From the NCBI GenBank assembly GCA_964599895.1, contig CAZRHT010000093.1, positions 1-6,342 of the forward strand: DNA of 6,342 nt. The letters run 5' to 3'. The notes below the pieces were generated by a model, which made no database searches, had not been told where the DNA came from, and saw only the letters and a list, made by a program, of their open reading frames with translations. A program made the translations under genes and the position numbers. Each line of letters starts with the position of its first letter. Positions within the stretch are counted from its first letter, which is position 1. Positions 1 to 4,995 of this stretch are shown one piece after another. The stretch comes from UM-FILTER-49-7 sp964599895 (GTDB taxonomy: Bacteria; Acidobacteriota; Holophagae; Thermotomaculales; Thermotomaculaceae).

Positions 1-10
1 CCAACGCCAT
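1..10 (-). CDS. Start of a further gene, cut by the window edge
   Basis: ATG GCG TTG G (M-A-L-) begins at 10 behind a strong GGAGG site, in the same direction as the NRPS genes and 72 bases after the transferase stop. Only three codons are inside the window, so nothing can be said about the product. It may be the next gene of the same pathway. Confidence 0.5.
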
Positions 11-15
11 TGTTT

Positions 16-20
16 CCTCC
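16..20 (-). promoter_or_regulatory. Shine-Dalgarno site of the left-edge gene
   Basis: GGAGG (20-16 on the minus strand, within GGAGGAAA) stands 5 bases before an ATG at 10-8. This is the strongest ribosome-binding site in the window and the main reason to call a gene start at the edge. Confidence 0.55.
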
Positions 21-79
21 ATTCATTAAGATTTTTCACAGTATACAATAAAATCCCGTGGAAGGTTAAGTGAATGGAG
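17..79 (-). promoter_or_regulatory. Inverted repeat predicted to mask the ribosome-binding site of the left-edge gene
   Basis: CTCCATTCA at 17-25 and TGAATGGAG at 71-79 are exact inverted repeats of 9 bases. TTAA at 26-29 and 66-69 extends the stem by 4 bp with one bulged base at 70. The transcript would fold a 13-bp stem around a 36-base loop. The 3' arm contains GGAG of the Shine-Dalgarno site for the ATG at 10. No U-tract follows, so it does not look like a Rho-independent terminator. Confidence 0.4.
40..69 (-). promoter_or_regulatory. Weak candidate sigma-70-type promoter for the left-edge gene
   Basis: On the minus strand, TTAACC (69-64) and TATACT (45-40) are separated by 18 bases. The -10 box is good and the -35 box poor. 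Transcription would start near position 33, upstream of the ATG at 10. It lies in the 72-base gap after the transferase, in a locally AT-rich stretch, which favours matches by chance. Confidence 0.25.
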
Positions 80-82
80 ATC

Positions 83-802
83 TCAGTAGACAGCTTTACC
101 AATGAAAACGTCTGTGGGGGGGACCGGACAGGCAAGGGCAGCCACGAAAGGCTTGTCAACAGGGAGGTTTGTGATGTGCAGTGGAGATCGTTTCTTATCT
201 TCCTTCGGTGGGGTCGCCCATTCAGAAAGTGTTGAAAACCGATTCAGGCCGCCCTTAAGACCGACGCCCCAAGCCTTCAGGCAGGCTTCTTTCCGGGTCC
301 AGGTACGATAGAAATTGTAGGTTTGTTCATTTTCCTGTAATTGTTTCAAAACTGTTTGTTCGTCCGGTGCGAAGAATCGATTGGCCAGGGAGGTGGTATT
401 TTTGATTACCCGAACTGCCTCCAAATCAATACCCACTGATTGTCCTTCAGTAACTGCCAACAGCATGACATTTTCACTGTGGGAGAGATTGAAAGACAGG
501 GATTGAGATGCATTCCCTGCCAATACCGGCTTCCCGTCATCGGTGGAGTTGAACTGAATCGCGGCGGGATTCATATCAAGACAACGCCCCAAAATTATCC
601 TGACCCACCAGTGGGCAACGGTCATTCGTTCCTGTAAACGGTTATCCCTGTATCGTGCGATTTTCTGTTGTTCTTCCAATGACAGAATGGCGGATGGATT
701 GAAAGTGTGATCGGTGGCAAGCTCCAGAGGGCAAACGTGGACATGAATTATCCCCGGGTCGGAGACAATGACTGGCAAAAGAGGGACTTGCTGAATGCTC
801 AT
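83..802 (-). CDS. Sfp-type 4'-phosphopantetheinyl transferase
   Basis: This 239-aa protein transfers the 4'-phosphopantetheine arm of CoA to carrier-domain serines, here most likely Ser1056 of the NRPS and Ser375 of the ligase-carrier protein. The length suits the Sfp/Gsp group (about 220-240 aa). Visible motifs are GKPVL (90-94), SFNLSHSENV (103-112), VGIDLE (123-128) with metal ligands D126 and E128, and WTRKEACLKAWGVGL (168-182), the WxxKExxxKxxGxG signature with metal ligand E172 and K176. All key residues are present. Its ATG overlaps the NRPS stop (ATGA, 4-base overlap). The preceding bases (GGGCTCCAAAAAACC) hold no clear Shine-Dalgarno, so translation probably depends on termination-reinitiation from the NRPS. 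This placement suggests a dedicated pathway transferase, although it could also serve other carrier proteins in the cell. Confidence 0.96.
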   Translation of the reverse strand: MSIQQVPLLPVIVSDPGIIHVHVCPLELATDHTFNPSAILSLEEQQKIARYRDNRLQERMTVAHWWVRIILGRCLDMNPAAIQFNSTDDGKPVLAGNASQSLSFNLSHSENVMLLAVTEGQSVGIDLEAVRVIKNTTSLANRFFAPDEQTVLKQLQENEQTYNFYRTWTRKEACLKAWGVGLKGGLNRFSTLSEWATPPKEDKKRSPLHITNLPVDKPFVAALACPVPPTDVFIGKAVY

Positions 803-3800
803 GGTTTTTTGGAGCCCATGATTCTGTCCAGGATATCTGCTACTTCTTCCACATGGGCGGGTGTAATCAGATCTCCATGATCAGTGCCGGAAATCACATG
901 GAGACAATTGTCTGATGCGCCCAGTTCGCTCCAGCGGAATCGCTGGATCGGGTCGGCGTAGCGTTTTCTTTCGCTCAGCAACACATAGGTATCATTGGCA
1001 AGAGGATTGTGCTGAAAGTTTTTCAATGCCTGACCACTGGCCTGCCAAACATTTAGAATCTGTCTACGTTCCCGGGTAAGCCTCATAGTGAAATGGATGC
1101 GTATTCGTTTGATCTTCCAGTAAATGAAGCGATAGACCTGGAATAGTCGTTTTAAGAAGGTTTGCTTGAATGCCGGTCCACCGTGAAGAGAAGAAAGCCT
1201 GGGATCGAGGAGTATCGCTCCCATTGGCGGAATGCCCTTCTTTATCAAGGCGTGATGCAGTTCCATCGCAACATGGGCCCCAAAGCAGCTGCCCCCGATC
1301 CAGAATGGCTGATTTCCAACCCGGGAATGGATAAGTTCTGTGTACCGGGCAACGATGTCTTCCATGCGACTGAGTGGAGTTGTTTCCCCATGAAGTCCGG
1401 CTGGTTGAAGGGCAAGAACTGGCCTGTTTTCTGACAAGTATTTTGAAAGAAGCTTGAATCGGGAAAATGGGGTGCCTGCAGGTGGTATAAGGAAAATTGG
1501 TGGGAGATTTCCGCCTTCGCGGATTTCAAGGATTCCTTTCGGTTTAGACTCCGTTTCTTTCTTATCTATGAGTTGGGCAAGACCGGCCACGGTGGGATTT
1601 AGAAAAAGTTGTTCCATCAAAATTCGCCGGCCCCATTCCCGTTCGATTGCACCCAACACACGAATGGCAGCCAGGGAGTGCCCGCCCAGGTCAAAAAAAT
1701 TGTCATCAGCGAAAAGAGGCATGGTCAGGTTCAATGTCTGTTCCCATATTTCTGTGATTCTTTTTTCTGTATCTGTGACTATGGGTTGTTTTGAAGGTTT
1801 CGGGCGCGTGTGGGGTTGTCTTGCATTCAATTGTTGAATGTCCGGTTTTCCGCCTCTTGTTTTCGGGATGGTTTCAATAAACTGAAATTGTTCAGGAATC
1901 AGATAGGCAGGCAATTTTTCTCGGAGTGATTCCTCAATGTTGTCTGGGGAAATTTGCTTATTGATTTTCGGAACTATCCATGCGATGAGATGACGATTTC
2001 CATCGGATCCCGGCGGTGCTGTGACAGTGGCTTCTGCTACATCAGGATGATGGATTAGGGCAGATTCAATTTCTCCCGGTTCTACACGGAATCCCCGTAC
2101 TTTTACCTGGTTGTCGATACGACCAAGAAACTGAATTCGACCGTCATTCAGAAACCTTCCCCAATCTCCGGTTCTGTACATAAAATATCCCGGAAAAGAT
2201 GGGTCCGGCAGGAACCTTTCTGCAGTTTCCTCTGGTAGGTTGAGGTAGCCTCTGGAAACCCCTGCGCCTCCGATTATCAATTCGCCGGGTACGCCAAGCG
2301 GGACGGGTCGCAGTTTTCTGTCCACAACAGCAACCCGATATCCTGAGATTGGTTTCCCTACAGGGACTTCATCCATCCATTCCGGGAGAGATTCGGGCAG
2401 GGAAAAATCACCGTAGGTTGTGATGACAGTGGTTTCCGTAGGACCATAAGCATTCCATATCGCCACTTTTCCTTTCAGAATTTTCTGGCAGGCTCGAACC
2501 AATTCAGGATTAGCACGGTCGCCACCGAACACGATACACTTTATATCTTTGGGGAAGTGCACTCCCGCTTTAATGCTAATGGCCAGTTCATGAAAAAAAG
2601 AGGTAGGCAATGTCATATGAGTGACTCGCTGTAGTTCGCAGGAATTCAGAAAGGATGCAATTGAACCATTCATTTTACTGGTTTTCAGAATAAGAGTTGA
2701 ACCGGAAATCAGAGCGGGAAAGATTTCGTCTACACTCATATCATAGGAGATGGATGCAAATTGTAAAGAGCGGATAGGGTGATCGTGAAAAAAGGCTGTT
2801 ATCTTTGCTTTTGAATAATTCACAACATTGCGGTGCGTAACCATGACACCCTTCGGCCGGCCAGTGGAGCCCGATGTGTACATGATGTACGCAAGGCGAC
2901 CCGGGTCATTGCAGGTCTCATCCGGGCTCAGAGTATTGCCCATTTTCAGGAGTGAGGATACTGTGCGCACTGACATTTCCGGATGCCAGCATATGTCCCG
3001 TTTCAAATCATCGCTGATCAACAACGAAATGCCGGTGTCTGACGCGATAAACTGCTTACGTTGTTGAGGGAGGAGCGGGTCAATAGGGACATAGGCACAT
3101 CCGGCCTTTAAAATACCCACTATGGTTGTGAACAGGGGGAGTTCAGGCGCCATGGAGAGCCCGATTGTTTGAGCCGCTTCTCCGGCCTCTTTGCGAATTG
3201 CCCCGGCGATTCGGGAGCTTTCTTCTTCCAGTTGACCATAACTGACTGTGCGACCTTCTTTTACCAGTGCAGGTTCGTTCGGGAACTCCATGGCCACGTC
3301 TGAAATTATCCGGTTCAGTGTTCGGGAATCAGCGACGGGGACCGGGCCTTCGCTGTATCTGGCACACAGCTTTTTCTCGGCTTCGTCCATCAGGGGAATT
3401 TCAGAAACGGGTTGGTTGGGATTTTCCATTGCGTTTTGAACAATATTCTTGAAATGGTGGGCGATTCGGGCAATGGTGCTTTTCTGGAAGAGCGCAGTGT
3501 CGTATTGGAACCAGGCCACTGGAGTTTCGTGTTGGTTTACCAGCTCCAGTGACAGGTCAAATTCGGACGTGCCGGGATCAAAGGCCAGTGGCTCAACAGT
3601 CAATTCCCGAACAGGGTTTGTGACAGGTGGGAATTTCCGCTGGTGAAAAAGTACTTGAAAAATGGGTGTACGAGAAGGATCCCTGGGGGGTTGCACCATT
3701 TCCACCACTTGATGGAAGGGGACTGTCTGGTGGCTTATCACAGATAGAAAGTTTGCTTTGACCCGGCTAACCAGCTCAAGAAAAGTGGGGTTTCCTGACA

Positions 3801-4842
3801 AATCCGCCTTTAATGCCAATGGATTCATGAACAATCCGGCCATTTCCTCGGTTTCCAATTCGGTCCGCCCTGAAACAGGTGTCCCGATTGCAAAAAGTTC
3901 CTGATTGGAATATCTGAACAGCAAGAGCTGAAATGCGGCCATCCATACTATAAAATCTGTAGAATTTGCTGAAAGGGCGGTTTGATGGACTGCAGTTTCA
4001 AGATTTGAACCAATCGGTATAGAATATGATTTTCCTTTCCACCGTTGAAGAGGCGGTCGTTTCATATCCAATGGGAGCTCAAGTGTGGGGATGTCTTTCA
4101 GGTAATTCTTCCAGAAACAAAGATGAGGCTCCCAGTCTGTCCGGACGGTCAGACTCTGTTGCCACCTTGCGTAGTCCCGGTATTGAACCGGAAGTTCAGG
4201 GAGTGGATTTGGTTCTCCTGAAAGGAGACTCTGATAGAAATACAAGAGATCTTTCAGCAGGATCATCTTGGTCCAACCGTCGGTAAAGACATGCCGCGTG
4301 GCTATAAGAAGTATCTGTTTTTCGGGGGACATTCGATACAAAAAAGGCTGAACGCCAGGGCGATTTTCTGGAAAAATGAGCCTTTGGATGTCTGTTTCCA
4401 GACATGAGAGGGCCTGTTCCGGAGTCATCCCTGCTACATCTATTTCGGTGATTTCCTGTTGTGACTCTGATGGTGTCAATACCTGTTGTACAGGTCCCCC
4501 ATCGATTTTCTGAATGATCGTTCGAAGTGATTCATGGCGGACAGTCAACAATTTCCAGGCTTGATTCAGAATTGTCTGATCCAGGGAACCAGAAACGAGA
4601 TATGCGGCATGGCTGGTGACCATTCCCGAGGCCCCTGGTGTCCATTGCTCCATCACCCAGAAACGTTCCTGCTGAAAGGACAAAGGGCAAGGCCCGTCAT
4701 CATCGTCGCTCACGGAGATCCCCAGTTCTTTGACACGCAAGGCAAGGTACTTTCTGATCAGCAACTCCCGTTTTTCAGGAGAAAGGGACGCCAGACGTTT
4801 TTGCAGTGACTCAGGTAAATCGGATGGCAGGGGATTTACCAT
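799..4842 (-). CDS. Single-module non-ribosomal peptide synthetase, C-A-PCP-TE
   Basis: This 1347-aa cytoplasmic synthetase forms one amide bond and releases the product. A helical N-terminal lead-in (about 10-45, LSPEKRELLIRKYL) precedes the condensation domain (about 52-490). C motifs are PLSFQQERFW (53-62), RHESLRT (102-108), RHVFTDG (183-189; the usual HH is RH, but catalytic-position H184 and D188 remain), YRDYARW and IGTPVSGR. The adenylation domain (about 505-1000) has YTSGSTGRPKG (655-665), NAYGPTETT (797-805), YRTGD (889-893), GRIDNQVKVRGFRVEPGEIE (907-926) and K999. Pocket residues read by eye are D701, M702, D705, T744, V771, G773, A798, V806, I807, K999; I know no confident substrate match. 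The PCP has DLGGHSL with Ser1056. The thioesterase (about 1114-1345) has GSCFG with Cys1186 replacing the usual Ser, and probable partners D1213 and H1322. A very basic segment (about 1226-1260) sits in the lid region. There is no epimerisation or methylation domain. The upstream acyl donor is presumably the ligase-carrier protein. Confidence 0.96.
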   Translation of the reverse strand: MVNPLPSDLPESLQKRLASLSPEKRELLIRKYLALRVKELGISVSDDDDGPCPLSFQQERFWVMEQWTPGASGMVTSHAAYLVSGSLDQTILNQAWKLLTVRHESLRTIIQKIDGGPVQQVLTPSESQQEITEIDVAGMTPEQALSCLETDIQRLIFPENRPGVQPFLYRMSPEKQILLIATRHVFTDGWTKMILLKDLLYFYQSLLSGEPNPLPELPVQYRDYARWQQSLTVRTDWEPHLCFWKNYLKDIPTLELPLDMKRPPLQRWKGKSYSIPIGSNLETAVHQTALSANSTDFIVWMAAFQLLLFRYSNQELFAIGTPVSGRTELETEEMAGLFMNPLALKADLSGNPTFLELVSRVKANFLSVISHQTVPFHQVVEMVQPPRDPSRTPIFQVLFHQRKFPPVTNPVRELTVEPLAFDPGTSEFDLSLELVNQHETPVAWFQYDTALFQKSTIARIAHHFKNIVQNAMENPNQPVSEIPLMDEAEKKLCARYSEGPVPVADSRTLNRIISDVAMEFPNEPALVKEGRTVSYGQLEEESSRIAGAIRKEAGEAAQTIGLSMAPELPLFTTIVGILKAGCAYVPIDPLLPQQRKQFIASDTGISLLISDDLKRDICWHPEMSVRTVSSLLKMGNTLSPDETCNDPGRLAYIMYTSGSTGRPKGVMVTHRNVVNYSKAKITAFFHDHPIRSLQFASISYDMSVDEIFPALISGSTLILKTSKMNGSIASFLNSCELQRVTHMTLPTSFFHELAISIKAGVHFPKDIKCIVFGGDRANPELVRACQKILKGKVAIWNAYGPTETTVITTYGDFSLPESLPEWMDEVPVGKPISGYRVAVVDRKLRPVPLGVPGELIIGGAGVSRGYLNLPEETAERFLPDPSFPGYFMYRTGDWGRFLNDGRIQFLGRIDNQVKVRGFRVEPGEIESALIHHPDVAEATVTAPPGSDGNRHLIAWIVPKINKQISPDNIEESLREKLPAYLIPEQFQFIETIPKTRGGKPDIQQLNARQPHTRPKPSKQPIVTDTEKRITEIWEQTLNLTMPLFADDNFFDLGGHSLAAIRVLGAIEREWGRRILMEQLFLNPTVAGLAQLIDKKETESKPKGILEIREGGNLPPIFLIPPAGTPFSRFKLLSKYLSENRPVLALQPAGLHGETTPLSRMEDIVARYTELIHSRVGNQPFWIGGSCFGAHVAMELHHALIKKGIPPMGAILLDPRLSSLHGGPAFKQTFLKRLFQVYRFIYWKIKRIRIHFTMRLTRERRQILNVWQASGQALKNFQHNPLANDTYVLLSERKRYADPIQRFRWSELGASDNCLHVISGTDHGDLITPAHVEEVADILDRIMGSKKP
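1688..1700. repeat. 13-base identity shared by the two carrier-domain genes (copy in the NRPS PCP)
   Basis: AGGTCAAAAAAAT here is identical to 5227-5239 in the ligase carrier domain. On the coding strand both encode the F-F-D-L core just before the phosphopantetheine serine, including a T7 run. It reflects conserved carrier-domain sequence, or possible gene conversion, rather than a mobile repeat. Confidence 0.6.
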
Positions 4843-4995
4843 TCAGTCCGTCCTTTCAAGCTTTCGTTCAGTTGTGTGTAATCTGAGAGGAAAAAGGACC
4901 TGCAGCTCATCGCAGACGTCCACAAAGGGCAAAATCCACGATTGTTCCATCGCTTTTTGCATCTTCTTTACGGATGTCACGGCTTCGTTTTCCAC
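4843..4995 (-). CDS. Possible 50-codon small ORF or leader peptide between ligase and NRPS
   Basis: The frame begins with GTG at 4995-4993, whose G is the last base of the ligase stop (TAGTG). It runs 50 codons and ends in TGA at 4845-4843, immediately before the NRPS ATG and in the same frame as it. Alternative starts are GTG at 4980 and ATG at 4962 (39 aa), the latter with AAAGAAG directly in front of it. The peptide begins MENEAVTSVKKMQKAMEQ, has a short hydrophobic patch WILPFVDVC and ends in a charged stretch TTERKLERTD. It lacks the MbtH signature, a signal peptide and any family I recognise. Stop-to-start contact on both sides would suit a translated coupling or leader peptide. However, an open frame of this length arises by chance roughly one time in ten, so coding status is unproven. 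Confidence 0.35.
   Translation of the reverse strand: MENEAVTSVKKMQKAMEQSWILPFVDVCDELQVLFPLRLHTTERKLERTD
4850..4899 (-). promoter_or_regulatory. Predicted hairpin that would mask the NRPS ribosome-binding site
   Basis: In the minus-strand transcript GUCCUUU (4899-4893) is perfectly complementary to AAAGGAC (4856-4850), with one further G-U pair at 4892/4857 and a loop of 34 bases. The 3' arm contains the whole AAAGGA Shine-Dalgarno site of the NRPS. Ribosomes translating the small ORF across this region would open the stem. The pairing is seen directly; its regulatory effect is inferred, and a 7-8 bp stem with a long loop is only moderately stable. Confidence 0.3.
4851..4856 (-). promoter_or_regulatory. 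Shine-Dalgarno site of the NRPS gene
   Basis: AAAGGA lies 8 bases upstream of the ATG at 4842-4840 in the minus-strand message. It supports this start, which directly follows an in-frame TGA, so no longer form of the NRPS is possible in this frame. Confidence 0.7.

Noticed and set aside
11..82. Rho-independent terminator after the transferase gene
   Set aside because: The inverted repeat there has a 36-base loop, AT-rich inner pairs and no following U-run.
799..813. A -1 slip on the A6 run (810-805) fusing the NRPS to the transferase
   Set aside because: The frames do join (K-K-T-M-S-I), but the run is not in the X-XXY-YYZ register, no downstream stimulatory stem was seen, and the ATGA overlap explains the arrangement.
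4291..4296. Inactive (degenerate) condensation domain
   Set aside because: Only the first, non-catalytic His of the motif is changed. All other C-domain motifs, including H184 and D188, are well kept.
4843..4845. Readthrough of the TGA, making the small ORF an N-terminal extension of the NRPS
   Set aside because: The NRPS has its own Shine-Dalgarno and ATG directly after it, its N-terminus already looks complete, and both the NRPS and the transferase end with TGA, so recoding of TGA is unlikely.
4843..4995. An MbtH-like protein encoded next to the NRPS
   Set aside because: The small frame lacks the conserved N-x-E-x-Q-x-S-x-W-P pattern and is too short for the family (about 60-75 aa).
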